Assembly (NCBI GenBank): GCA_949987705.1
Contig: OX465281.1
Location: forward strand, 32,596,942-32,660,941
Reading direction: 5' to 3'
Length of the DNA: 64,000 nucleotides
DNA from: Thereva unica
Taxonomy: Eukaryota; Arthropoda; Insecta; Diptera; Therevidae
This document shows positions 46,955 through 58,032 of the stretch, in pieces; the stretch's first letter is position 1; each line of letters begins with the position of its first letter. The position numbers and the translations under genes are program-made. The notes beneath the pieces were generated by a model that was given only the letters and a program-made list of their open reading frames with translations, was not told the DNA's origin and did not search any database.

Positions 46955-47377
46955 CAGGGTTGCCACTAAACAAAAAATTTTGGAGCCAAATTTTCCGAGA
47001 AAAAGAGCCAAAGCTGATAAAAAAGAGCCAAATTCAAACACAACAGGAATTACATTGAAAACCGCGAACAATAAGATGTCAAAAACAAATCTTCTTCTTT
47101 ACCATACGAGTAGGAGGCATGGTCGACCAGAGAAATTAGTTGTAGGATAGTTCTAAAATCTTGAAATCAAATATTGAATTTTTATCCAGTAACAGTAATG
47201 GTAAATTCTTTGCGAGTATGTAATTAGGAAAAACCAAATCAGTTAAAATTCAAGATCAAGTTGAAAGAAAAAGGCAAAAGAGCCATTTAAGTTGAAAAAG
47301 AGCCAAAGAGCCAATTTTAAAAGTTTTTTTTTATAAAGAGCCACAAATGGCTCTATAGAGCCAAAGTGGCACCCCTG
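46955..47377. mobile_element. 423-bp hAT-type MITE
   Basis: The termini are CAGGGTTGCCACT (left) and CAGGGGTGCCACTTT (right, reverse complement). Perfect 8-bp target duplication AATATGAC at 46947-46954 and 47378-47385. It contains AAAGAGCC/GGCTCTTT repeats. It lies in the fold-back composite between its inverted arms. Confidence 0.92.
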
Positions 47378-47441
47378 AATATGACATGAATTTTGAGAGC
47401 GGTGCGAGAATATAAAACGAATGCTGAGAGCAGCTTCTGCA

Positions 47442-47485
47442 CAAAGTCTAGAAATTACTAGACTAGGACTTATTACTAGACTTTG
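47442..47485. mobile_element. 44-bp MITE with intact target duplication
   Basis: The whole element is CAAAGTCTAGAAATTACTAG followed by its near reverse complement. The 8-bp duplication CTTCTGCA lies at 47434-47441 and 47486-47493. The empty site is visible in the opposite inverted arm (near 46735-46755), which lacks the 44 + 8 bp. The termini CAAAGTCTAG are those of the 424-bp MITE at 26126-26549. Confidence 0.9.
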
Positions 47486-48654
47486 CTTCTGCATTGCAAC
47501 ATTCTAACCCAATCCCACCCACCAAGCGCGGGCTATTTTTCCTCGCACACATAGAATTATACGCTGCTGTTTCTATGTGGAGCTAAACCAAAAGTTGCCA
47601 TGCTCTAGCCAGTTGCATAGGCACAAGTGCCCAGAAACGGGTGCGAACCAAAAATGCGCGTGACCATCGCTGATGTCTGTTGCTGGACCTCGACTAAAAG
47701 TTGCCATGCTCTAGCCAACTAAATGGCTGCAATATTTAAATCTTTTGCTTGGATTAATCGCTTTCGGCGACATGGAATACGTTTCGGCGTTTCGCCTATT
47801 CGACTGGGCATCTGTATTTTACGTACATATCTGAGGTAGTATCCCAGTAGGGAAAATCGCAGGTATTTATTGTGGGAAGTCGATTTGGAAGTACTTCTTT
47901 AATTAGTGTTCTCTGTAATGACTTACAAATAATGCAGAGGAGAATGGGTTTGGTGACCAAGCGTTTGATTTCGCGCAAAAAGCGTGTTGAAAAACTTCGT
48001 AGCTGCTCGTTTTCTTTGTTAACCATCACAGTTGTCTCAGCCATTAAGTTTTATGTCTTTAATGTATAAACATATATTTGAATTTATGTTTATGATATAA
48101 ATATAAATCGCTTAATTTTACTATAAGCTACCCCACCCCTTCACGCCTACGCCAACTAAATTATATTATAAAAATTTACAGTATAATAACTTTGCATTAT
48201 GAGTTTAGTAATAAATGTAGTATAAGTACTTCCAAATGGAAGGGAAAAAAAGTACTTCCCAGCCTAGGCCATCGCCGTGTTAATGTAATGCCTTTTTTGT
48301 ACTGGGTGGAAGTACTGAACTGCTTCTGTAGAAGTAGTTTTTCCAGTAATTCCATTCCCTACTGCACTGGTATGTTATATTATTTTCTATGTATTATATA
48401 TTATCTATTACGTACTATATACAATGTACTGCATATTATGTACTATGTTCTGAAAAAATTCAAAATGAATCCAGTGGATTCCCAAATTTAGATCCGTGAC
48501 TTTGGCTAAATATAATATGACTTTTTTGCATATTTGCACAATGTTTAAAATAGCAAAAATTTCTGTTTCGTGACTATTGCATCAACCCGACGACAAGTAC
48601 TATGTATACTACATTTTTCCTATGAACTATGTACTATGTATTTATTACTATATA

Positions 48655-49306
48655 TCGCACCCTTAGAATGAAAGTGACCTAACTCAAAATTCCTGTAAAT
48701 TCTGATTTTGCTATAAACTGACCTTAAAAAGCCTACTCTAAAAGCCTATGGCGAAAAAGAGCCCGAATTAAGAGTAAAAAAGTGATAACGTATACATCGG
48801 TCATTTTTGTTGATCGCACAATTCACCTATGCACGTTATGTGAAAGAGACCGAATCTGTATTGCGTCAGAGGTGCTCGCGAGTGGACGTGTATAAAATCG
48901 ACGGATTTCAATATACACCCTTACATCTATAGAATTTTATGGTAAAATAATGACTGAAACCATAATGTGCCATCAGCATTTGCTACATCTTTGCGTCTTA
49001 AATAGGCTTAACTCATAAAAAGTCCCAGAAATACAGAAATATTTTTGACATAGAGTGACTTAATTTGAAACCATTTCTTATTAAAATTGTCAAAATATAT
49101 TTAAAATACATTTAAATTTAATATAATGCTACCAATCTGTACATAAAAGATCAATATATAAATACGGAAAAAATGAATCATTTTCAATGAAACACGGGAC
49201 AGATACTTTTAAATTTACTCAACACCGCACTTATTTCAAAACTGTCTTGCTCATTTCCCACAAAATGCAATTTTTGAGTTAGGTCACTTTCATTCTAAGG
49301 GTGCGA
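48655..49306. mobile_element. 652-bp MITE
   Basis: The terminal inverted repeats begin TCGCACCCTTAGAATGAAAG and continue through TGACCTAACTCAAAA (about 35 bp perfect). Inside it is AT-rich, no coding. The flanks do not give a clear target duplication. Confidence 0.8.
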
Positions 49307-49583
49307 TGTATTATCTACTATTTTTACTAAAAACTACATTATCCCAGTCATCCATCGTCCGATCTTTGTGTGATAAGTTTAAGATAAATTGTTTAATTTC
49401 CAAAACATTGCAACACATTTTGGAGGGAGTGCATATAAGTAACAATTAAATAAACTTTAACAGAATATTCCTAAATAAAATATATTAATCCTTATCGTCC
49501 TGTATTAAGATTGATTTGGACATTTAGACTAGCCATAGAAGTTAACACTTCTAAAGTGTGGTCCTACGCACACTCGTATTTTT

Positions 49584-49963
49584 CGGTATTGGCTGCACAT
49601 GAGCAGGTTTCCAAGAATCTGGGTAAACTCCGGAAGAGTATGATAGGGCAAAAGGTTTGCGCAGAGGTTTAGCCGAAGGTGAGGCGCATTGTTTTAGGAC
49701 GATAGGGGGTATATTATCGGGTCCAGTGGATTTGTTGACATCGAGCTCCTTGAGGCACCTGTACACCTCACGAGTGTTGAAGAAAACCCTGTCCATTAAA
49801 TGAGCGCTGTGCTCGAGGACCGGGGGTAGCGTACCATTTTGGGGTAGAGAAGAATTTGAAGCAAACAGAGATGCTAATAAATCGGCCTTGGATTTTCTGT
49901 CTGTTATCACCTTCTCATTGTGGATAAGTGAAGGAGTTGTGGATGAAGTGAAATTCTTCTTAA
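49584..49963 (-). mobile_element. LINE-A copy (iii), linker and RT start
   Basis: Minus-strand frame with KNFTSSTTPSLIHNEKVITD, DVNKSTGPDNIPPIVLKQCA and YPDSWKPAHVQPIPK. It is bounded by piggyBac (TTAA 49960-49963) on one side and the fold-back composite on the other. The frame reads straight toward the part at 46461. Confidence 0.9.
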
Positions 49964-52471
49964 CCCTCGCTTCCTGTCTGCTTTTAAAATACATTAACGC
50001 TGGCTGGGGTCTTTTTTGACCCCAAGCCATTTTTTAAGGCAAAACTATTGTTACATGCGCGCATATCAGTTCTATATGTATAACTTATATAGTAGAAGTA
50101 TATATGTATATACTATATATACATATGTATACATATATATACATATGTATACATATATATAGATATATATATATGCGATGTATGTGTTTATGGTATACAG
50201 CGAGTTTACAGTCAAAACATACAGTAAAATTAAAATGTTTTATTTTCGTTTATCATACATAAATAAATTCTAAATTTGCTTCTTGCATAGCAGTACAAAT
50301 GTGTTCAGTTCACTCGCTCTCTACAACGAATTTTCAGTGCAATCCAGGCACAATACCTCTGTCACAGAATGCTCTTTGCAAACAAACACCTTACACTTCA
50401 TGCAGGTTTGCATTGTTTTTTTGTCGGATTTCCTGGAACATCTTCCACATCTTCCTCGCTTGTTGCCCCGATTTTGTGGTTGTGCCGCAGTGATCAAATG
50501 ATTGAAGCCGATATCGCGCACAGCTCGCAGAATTTTCTCGGTCTTACATTGAGGCCGTAGCAGTCGACGGGCGATCTCAGGACATACTAGTTCCTTGGAA
50601 AGCTGCTTCAAGAACGTTCGCCTTGAATTTTTCCCTTTGTAGGTAGGGTCTATTTCTGCAAACAACTTGTATGCGTTTATGCCAGCGAAGTCCACAATGT
50701 CGAAGAACACTGCGAGTGGCCATCTTCTCGTGCCGCGTTTTGCAGAATAAATCCGTGCCATTTGGTCGACAGTATCTACTCCTGACTTTGTTGAATTGTA
50801 GAACAATATGACTTCGGGTTTCTTGTGATCCTCGGTGGATATGTCAAACGTGTTGTGTTGGGTGGAGAGCAAAATTACAGCTTTGTTTTTTTTCTGCACA
50901 TAAGATGCAATCAGAGTTTTCTTAGCGTAAGCGAAAACGGTAGAAAGCTCTCCTCTTCCCTTTAACGGCAGCATTTCCTTTGGTAGCTCAGTGCGGTTTT
51001 TCCTCATTGTACCAACCAATGTCATGTTCTTTTGAAGCAGTTCTTGCGCAAGGGAAAAACTTGTGAAAAAGTTGTCTGTCGTTATGTTTCTTCCAGTGCC
51101 TGCTAGGTGTTCGACTAAATCCAGCACTACACGCTTGCCTTGGTTTTGTTCTCGCTGGTTTCCAATTTTTCCGGGATAAATTTGCAGGTTTACCAAGTAC
51201 TGATTTTCACAATCAACGGCAGCCCAGAATTTAATTCCGTACTTTCCTGGCTTCGAAGGAATATAGACCTTGAACCCACATCGTCCTCGGAAAGTACAGA
51301 GATGTTCATCCACAGTGATGTTTGAAGATGGAATATAAGATTCTCGGCATTGGTTCGCAAACTTATCGAGTAACTCCAGAATTGCCTCTGCCTTGTTGCC
51401 TGAAGCGTCCTTTCTTGCTTGTCGTGTTTCTTTGTTGTCGAATCGTAGACTTCGTAATATGTCTTCGAATCTGGCTCGACTCATTGTTGCCCTGAAGATG
51501 GAGAAACCATACTCTTCTGACCAGAATTCACGAAGGATCTTTCCTCGACCCTTTTCCACTCCATACATCAACAGCAGTCCAAGGAATGCAAGAAGTTCCG
51601 TTCTGTCGATGTTAGTCCAGCGGGTAAAGTATTCATGATCCTTTTTCAGATAAGATGCACGCTGATTGGTGTATTCGATGACGAGGTCCAACATATCGTC
51701 GGTAAAGAACTTTCGGAAGGAATCCACTTTTGACTCAATTTGCATATTCGCCGGAAGGCCGGGTGAAAACTTTATTATGTTCCGCGATGGTTGCCTTCGA
51801 ACGACAGGTGGCTGAGGGCTCCAATTTATCATGCCATCCTTGCTGATGTATGCGGCAGTCTGATCGTCGTTTTCTTCATCCGAATTCCCTGAATCATCCT
51901 CGTCCTCACTATTCGAGAGTATAATGTCCTCTTCTGCGTCACTTCCGTCACTGGCGTCATCTTCCTCAGATAAATTTAGCATTTCTAGGACTTCATCGAT
52001 GTCCAATGCACCTTGACGACTTGTGCTTGCCATTTTGTATGCCAAAATTCAACCAAACAAACAAAACAAACACTAAATACAAACAAAACAAACACTAAAT
52101 ACAAACAAAACAAACAAAATGCACTATCTACTTTGAGGCTTCCAAAGTTATGCAGCACACTGTACACTATGATGTAGTCGTTTCCGAGATGATGCAATAC
52201 ATTGTACGTGATGATGCAATTTATTGTTTCCGGGAAAGCAGGCAAAAAAAAAACATGTAACCTGTCTGGGGTCAATTTTGACCCCACGCGTAATTAATTG
52301 CTAATAAATAAATAACGATCCGTCCTGGATCCTCGAAAATTTCGGAAATTAAAGATTAATCATGCAACTTAAAAGTCAACAAGAGTGGGCCATATTGGTA
52401 AAAAAAATTCTTTTGTATTAAGCATTGAATGGAACTTGGGGTCAAAAAAGACCCCAGACAGGAAGCGAGGG
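49964..52471 (-). mobile_element. piggyBac transposon, 2508 bp, apparently intact
   Basis: The 17-bp terminal inverted repeats CCCTCGCTTCCTGTCTG are perfect, and TTAA target duplications lie at 49960-49963 and 52472-52475. Subterminal 18-bp palindromes of the form GGGGTC(A/T)6GACCCC are at 50006-50023 and 52437-52454, with a third (GGGGTCAATTTTGACCCC) at 52268-52285 preceded by CCTGTCTG, a partial copy of the terminus. One long transposase frame without lesion. It sits in LINE-A coding sequence. Confidence 0.97.
50321..52033 (-). CDS. piggyBac transposase, 570 codons, intact
   Basis: DDD-type transposase that excises and inserts at TTAA. Start ATG at 52033 (MASTSRQG); the frame is open a little upstream without ATG. 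The N-terminal 100 residues are acidic and Asp/Glu/Ser-rich, as usual. Catalytic aspartates: TVDEHLCTFRGR (about residue 241), ITTDNFFTS (about 318), SGVDTVDQM (about 418 and 421). The C-terminal cysteine-rich domain reads GRCGRCSRK, TCMKCKVFVCKEH, LCLDC, the zinc-binding end that recognises the termini. The length equals the family norm. No stop or shift; stop TAG at 50321-50323. Confidence 0.96.
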   Translation of the reverse strand: MASTSRQGALDIDEVLEMLNLSEEDDASDGSDAEEDIILSNSEDEDDSGNSDEENDDQTAAYISKDGMINWSPQPPVVRRQPSRNIIKFSPGLPANMQIESKVDSFRKFFTDDMLDLVIEYTNQRASYLKKDHEYFTRWTNIDRTELLAFLGLLLMYGVEKGRGKILREFWSEEYGFSIFRATMSRARFEDILRSLRFDNKETRQARKDASGNKAEAILELLDKFANQCRESYIPSSNITVDEHLCTFRGRCGFKVYIPSKPGKYGIKFWAAVDCENQYLVNLQIYPGKIGNQREQNQGKRVVLDLVEHLAGTGRNITTDNFFTSFSLAQELLQKNMTLVGTMRKNRTELPKEMLPLKGRGELSTVFAYAKKTLIASYVQKKNKAVILLSTQHNTFDISTEDHKKPEVILFYNSTKSGVDTVDQMARIYSAKRGTRRWPLAVFFDIVDFAGINAYKLFAEIDPTYKGKNSRRTFLKQLSKELVCPEIARRLLRPQCKTEKILRAVRDIGFNHLITAAQPQNRGNKRGRCGRCSRKSDKKTMQTCMKCKVFVCKEHSVTEVLCLDCTENSL

Positions 52472-52965
52472 TTAATGGAGCTTACCAAGGACCAGAAGTT
52501 CTTGCTACCAGAGGTTGCATTAAGGAGTTTACTTCTCAACTTGCTGTCAAATGAATTTTTGACATTCCAGATGGTGACTTTACAGGAATTTCTTAGTTTT
52601 ATATACTCTGCACGGAGCGATTCACTCGGGAAGCTCCTGTAAGCTCGAAAGGCGGCTTCTTTATTTCTGATTGCTTTCATACACTCCTGATTAAACCATG
52701 TGTTGGGCCTAGCCTTCACAGATTTAGTAGAATGAGGAATGAACAAGTGCATTCCTGCCTGTATGATTCTAGTGATACTGATAGCGGCAGAGTTGACGTT
52801 TTTATTACGGAAACACTGGTTCCAGTCAGTAGATTGGAAAAAATTAGTAAGCCCCAGCCAATTGGCCTTCCCATAATGCCATACAGTTCTTCTGAATGGT
52901 TTGGGAGGGGTGGGAAATTTGAATGGCAAGCTAGCGCTAACTAAGCAGTGGTCCGAATTATAGAG
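52472..52965 (-). mobile_element. LINE-A copy (iii), endonuclease end and linker
   Basis: The minus strand reads DHCLVSASLPF, FRRTVWHYGKANWLGLTNF, PNTWFNQECMKAIRNKEAAF and SGSKNFWSLVSSIN. It is then cut by the piggyBac TTAA. The upstream side (52965) abuts LINE-C. Confidence 0.88.
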
Positions 52966-53012
52966 TTAACCCTTCTAGCACAGAAGGCGCACTTTTCAGC
53001 TAAGCATGAAAA

Positions 53013-53073
<61 letters not shown>

Positions 53074-54358
53074 TATATATAGAGTTTCCCTTCTAAGACA
53101 GAAGGCGCACTTACCAGCAGGGCTGAGAAATATTTACCACTGCCGTGGCTCAGCTGAGACATGCAAACATAAAATATTAAAAACATAAAAGATCAAAAAC
53201 ATTAAACAGAGAAGCGTGCAAAACTAAAAAGGGAGTGAGGCACGCAGAGAGTCACGCCACATTGAGAAGGGTCCTTTTAAGGACAACTTCACTGGTTGGC
53301 AAGCTAAACACACTCCTATTGTTGTTAGTATTTATAAGCATGCGATTAACGGGTTCGAACAAGCCATAATTGGTGTTAGAGGAATTAATGTGCAAAAGAG
53401 GTTCACCTCTCAGGTTGTAGTTATTCACTCTAAATGACGCGCGGTTTCTTAAGAAACCAGAGTCCACTTTGTCATTCATCAGTCGATGAACGAATATAAC
53501 GTCAGCGACCTCACGGCACTTATGGAGGGAGCTTAAGTTGAGCAATTTAAGTCTGTTCTCATAAGGCGGAAGAGCGAGTGGGTCATCCCACGGGAGGTGG
53601 CTGAGTGCAAACCGGACGAACTTCCTTTGAACCGATTCGATTCTACTGACATGGGAGGAGTAGTAAGGAGACCATACCTGGGAAGCGTAGTCAAGCAAAG
53701 GCCTAACCAAAGATACGTACAGGTGTTTAGTGACGAGGGGGTTTTTGAACTCTTTGGACCATCTTTTTATAAATCCCAGGACTGAATTGCCCTTGGAGGA
53801 GATATAATTGATGTGGGTGGAGAAATCCAACTTACTTTCTAACCTAACCCCAAGATCGATTACAGATTCAGTACGGGAGACCTTGTTGTCAAGGAAAGTA
53901 TAGTCAAAAGTTATAACACCACGTTTCCTACAAAAAGTCATGATCTCGCATTTACTAATATTAAGCACAAGGTTGTTGTTGGAACACCAAGAATAGAAGG
54001 TGTTTAGATCTGCTTGCAGAAGTTTGCAATCCTCTATACTCCTTATGTGGCGATACAGTTTGATGTCATCAGCGTAAATAATGATTTTACAGTGCCTTAG
54101 CAGGGTAACAATATCGTCAATTGATAAAATAAAAAGAAGAGGGCCAAGATGACTGCCTTGCGGGACTCCAGAGGACGCTTCGATGTTCTTCGATTTGACT
54201 CCGCGGAATAGAACCTGGTAGGTTCTATCGGCTAAGTACGACTGGAACCAATCCACAAGGGCATGAGGAAAGCCTAATTTCTTTAGTTTAAGAACTATAA
54301 TAGAGTGGGAGAGCTTGTCGAAAGCCTTACTAAAATCTGTATAGACACAGTCAGTTTG
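52966..54358 (-). mobile_element. LINE-C, 5'-truncated CR1/Jockey-like LINE inserted in LINE-A
   Basis: The RT starts abruptly at DFSKAFDKLSHSIIVLKL (about 54340) and continues in a frame of 335 codons (54256-53252): GVPQGSHLGPLLFILSIDD, YADDIKLYRH, VRPLLDYASQVWSPYYSSH. It ends TSEVVLKRTLLNVA, the usual C-terminus. The RT appears undamaged. The 3' region holds two copies of a TATAGAGTT...CAGAAGGCGCACTT unit around a TA microsatellite (53017-53064). It is different in sequence from LINE-A and LINE-B. Confidence 0.85.
53017..53064. repeat. TA dinucleotide microsatellite
   Basis: An almost pure TA run of about 48 bp, in the LINE-C 3' region. Both strands give Ile-Tyr repeats that are not genes. 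Confidence 0.9.
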
Positions 54359-54583
54359 CCGAGAGGTGAATCAACTCTGACGGTATATCGTGCTGGATGA
54401 GAAGTAAGGAAAAGATCAAGAAGATATCTTCCTTGATCAGCAACATCAGGGACTCTTGTGGGATGATCCACAATTTTTTGCAAGTTATTGATGTCTGCAA
54501 AGAGCTCGACGTCCTTGCCAGAAGCACTGGTGCCATTTCAGTAAGTCAGTCAGTTTACATTGTGAACATTGTAAGTTCTCATG
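54359..54583 (-). mobile_element. LINE-A copy (iii), endonuclease fragment (5' end)
   Basis: The minus strand reads VELFADINNLQKIVDHPTRV, DQGRYLLDLFLTSHP and VDSPLG; the next expected residues (SSDHCLV) are found at 52960, on the far side of LINE-C. The 5' end at 54583 meets LINE-B copy 2. Confidence 0.8.
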
Positions 54584-55840
54584 GGACGTTCTAAAAGGAT
54601 TACCCGAACGAAGCATTGTGAGAGCCTGCACACTCTACAAGAGCCAACTAGACAAAAGAAGCTACCAGTCAAAGACTCCTTCAATGAGGTGGGCGCGCGA
54701 AAATGGCTTGAGGTGCTGCTCACCGAGCACTTTCCGGGGTCCAAACCACTTATCTCTTGGATGCTGGGCATAATCATAGGACTATTCTAAACCTGTATTC
54801 TCGAAGCCTTTCAGGAAATATTTTCGAACGGGGCAAGGTTAAATCGATTAAATCTTCAATCGATGGATGGCAATCCTCAACTTGGTCTGTCTCTTTAACG
54901 CCGGCTTCAATTGGGGATATATTCCAACCATCTGGAGAAAATTCATGTTGGTTTTTATAAGTGGATAAATGCCATCCTTGTAGGGCGCAACATATCTTCT
55001 ACGCACCACCTGTCTAAACCAAGAGGGACGTTTCCATCATTAGTGTCATGGCTATCAAAGGATGCCCTCAAGGTTCCCGTTACTATGGTCCGTGGTTGTG
55101 GATAAGCTTTTGACCAAATTACACGATTCTGGTTACGATGGCGTCTACTAAGCAGATGATCTTGCCATCCTTGTCTCACGGAAGTTGGAGTTAACCATTA
55201 CAGAGGTCATGAGAACTGACTTACCGTGATGTGACGTGACCCAAGTAAATTAGTTGCCTTGTGAGGAATTTGCACTTTTCCGGCTGGAGTTTGATGTTAT
55301 TGCCCTCAACCTGTCGAACACATTCAGTAGTTTAATATTGTGGCCCTCTAAATTTTCATGTTAAGGGCATTCGTTTAAATTCGTAATGGCCATAGCTCAC
55401 ACTGAATGCCGTTTTTGGACTCCTTCCTAGGAAGTCCTAGAAATCCTCATTGCTTTACCGACTGGTCAATGATGGCAAATGGTACAGAGGTTGGCTTGGC
55501 AGGACCCAGCTCCAAAGTCTCTGTTTTCCAGACTGAAACGCATGCTATTGAGGCTCAACTAGTGCTAGGCTTAACCTTGAGAAAGGTTTATAAAGCACCA
55601 AGATTAAAATCTTTTCTTAAATTTTCTTCCAAAATAGGTCCAGGTTGCTTTTACATACTTCAGAGCTTCGACTTTGGGGTATTTAGGGCAACGAAACTGC
55701 AGACAAGCTCGTGTGGGAGGATCTAGGGCACATACTTTGATCCAGGGTCCAAAACCCTTCTCTAGAATCTCATGATCCACCTCCAAGTCCGCGATAGATG
55801 ATTAGGTTGAGGTGCTGAGCCTAGAGTACAGTCTTAGAAT
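54584..55840 (+). pseudogene. LINE-B copy 2, right part
   Basis: It matches LINE-B from 36468 on: RSKRI, KHCESLHTLQEPTRQKKLPV, SRSLSGNIFERGKVK, TPASIGDI (from FNWGYIP), GCPQG remnants, then RNase H: HCFTDW (compare FTDGS), VSVFQTETHAI. It has internal deletions and many shifts. It keeps the CFTD motif that the full LINE-B lost, so it shows what was deleted there. Confidence 0.8.
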
Positions 55841-57800
55841 GACTGGAAGGCCTCAAAAGAGCCGACATGTAGCATTCTATTCCGATAATATCTAGATTTT
55901 TGTGGATCAATGTTGCCGCTTCTTAAATGTAAAGTTTTTTTTTAGAAATTGAAGGTTAGAAGTTAAATTATCACACCTGTCGATGGCACCTTCGCTACGT
56001 GTCTTCCGTTAACATTTACTGGCAACATAGATTCTGAAACATTGGCTGTACCGGATCTATTAAAATCAAATTCTTGAAGACTTCGTGAATTTTGAAGGAA
56101 GAGACTATGTTCATTGACCATTAGTTAAGATATCTGTCACAGTCAAGCAGGTATGGATGAGGAAGAATCTGCGAACGAAGAGAGAACAAAAAAGAGGCAA
56201 GACGCTTAAGATGTCTATTAATGAGGGTGACCGAGATGTATCATAGACAGAGCGCAAGATATACGATATATTTTGACGTTTGCGACTTAATTAATGACAA
56301 GGTTATCATATAAATAAGACCATTGGCTTTTCCTAAGGAATTAAACCACAGAGCGGAGAAGTGCACATCAGCTTACGAAGCGGAAATGGTGGCACAGTCT
56401 CCCGCGCTAGGTCACCAAAACGGAAGTCAGGTTGCAAAAAGGATCATGCAAGCTTTGATTAGGAGTATGAATTTGTAGAGATTGAAAATCTGAATTTGAC
56501 CACTTGGCATAGAAAGGATTGGCTTTCGAGTTCTGTGGGTTATGATCAAATTCAGCAATTCATGGTCTTCGAAATACCATGCTTAGGGAGGCTAAAATAG
56601 CTAAGTTCTAAAGCTTCCGCGTGTCGTACCACGAAGAGAGGATTCGAACTGTGTAGTGCAATCCATAGGTCTAAGAACACGAAATATTTGGAACAGTTTT
56701 AGCAATCTGTTTAGTGGCTTGCCGCTTAGACTCACTAAGCTATCACTTCGAGAAAGGTCTCGTTAAACAACGTACCACTGGCATTATATGCGCCAATTCG
56801 TGGTTCCTATTGGTGCCGGCCAATTGGTGGTTCCTGATCGCAGTCCCGCCTTCGGTTTTCTTGGAACGGGTTTGCGAAATCGGGGATCAGATGTTCTCCT
56901 TGAGGCTCCCCAATTCCACTCCCGTGCTGCTCGCCTTAGTCCTTTCCTTTGGTTCATAAAAGTCCTACGAGTATGGTACGAAGGGTATGGTCCATCCTGC
57001 CGGAGCCTTCATATCAGGATAAAGCATTGAACGCCAGTGAGAGTTTTAACAAATGTTGCCTATACTGACAATCCCGACACTTTTCCCGAAATAAAAGCAA
57101 AGCCTTTAATTAAAAATCTACTCAACCATATCCTTGTGAAATAGTCCTGTTATTGGCGGGTTGATTCAATTCTATCGAATGACTGCAAACCAATACAAAC
57201 ATCAACTTTATCAACACCATCTACCTTCACTTTTACCTTTGGTTATATGTTTCTTTTTTCCGAATTTTCCTCTTTAATTTTTTTGAAGCAATTTTTTTTT
57301 TTCAATATTTGGTTCCTCGTAGCACCCTCATCAAGTTTCATGCTCTGTCATTTCAATTTCAATCTGAAAACATTACCTTCACTCTTACAGCACTACCCCA
57401 AATACGACCCCAGTCAAGCAGAGAGATCTTACAATGTTTTATTACATTTTAAAGTGCTTCTTAAAGGATGTGGCTTCGTAATAAGTTGAAGGATATCGTA
57501 TTGTCGATAAAAGGAGAGCAGTCAACATGTGATCGCAAATGTTTAAAATTGAATCCTTCAAAAATTTATTGAAAGAAGTCGATATTAACGGAAATTCTTT
57601 CAGGAAAAGGGCAGTCCTTAGATTTTACGGTTTTATTGAGAAAAAGTTGGGAGTTCGTTTATTGCACTTTTATTTAGCTTGACCTCGTATATTTATTTAT
57701 TCGTTTGTTTCTTTCTTTGGTCCGGTCAACCGATTCTTGTGAAACTTTGAACACACATTGAGTTTCCGTGACAATGCAATTTGACAATTTTGTAAAAAAA
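55841..57800. other. Unassigned stretch
   Basis: No gene I can support. Near 56788-56840 there is a short direct repeat (CCAATTSGTGGTTCCT, twice). Frames here carry no known motif. Confidence 0.35.
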
Positions 57801-57805
57801 ATCAA

Positions 57806-58032
57806 GATGGCTTCCAAGATGGCGAACGAATTTTGCAATTGGATTCCGATTCCATCAAAAATCAGCATCGGGGATTTTTAGGACCTCAAATAACGATTCT
57901 GTGGTCAAAATTTGAAAATTAAATATGGCGGCGCCAATATGGCGGATAAATTTTGAAAATGTATTCCGAATCCATAGAAAATTGGCATCGGGGAGTTTTT
58001 AAGGTCACAAATGACGAATCTGTGGTAAAAAT
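57806..58032 (+). repeat. Two-unit tandem repeat (about 112 bp)
   Basis: The units 57806-57917 and 57918-58032 share ATGGCG-rich starts, ATTCCGA...CCAT, GGCATCGGGGA-like and TCTGTGGT segments. In style (ATGGC/GCCAT-rich) it resembles the 269-bp repeat but shares no long core. Confidence 0.5.

Larger units (their letters stand above)
46462..49578. mobile_element. 3.1-kb fold-back composite inside LINE-A
   Basis: It interrupts LINE-A between codons of the segment PIPK and KGNSSLPSNYRPIA; a T5 run flanks both sides (46457-46461, 49579-49583). The 15-mer GAAGTGTTAACTTCT starts the left end and occurs inverted at 49537-49551, 27 bp from the right end. Large inverted arms (about 46536-46805 and 47383-47670) share GGCTAGAGCATGG and many other blocks; a second hairpin is at 46805-46835 / 46914-46946. 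It contains three further MITEs. No transposase. Superfamily unknown. Confidence 0.75.

Noticed and set aside
53006..53188. Ile-Tyr repeat proteins on both strands
   Set aside because: Translation of a TA microsatellite.
56714..57030. Overlapping 80-codon frames near a short direct repeat
   Set aside because: No motif and no splice or promoter evidence. The repeat (CCAATTSGTGGTTCCT) explains part of the composition.
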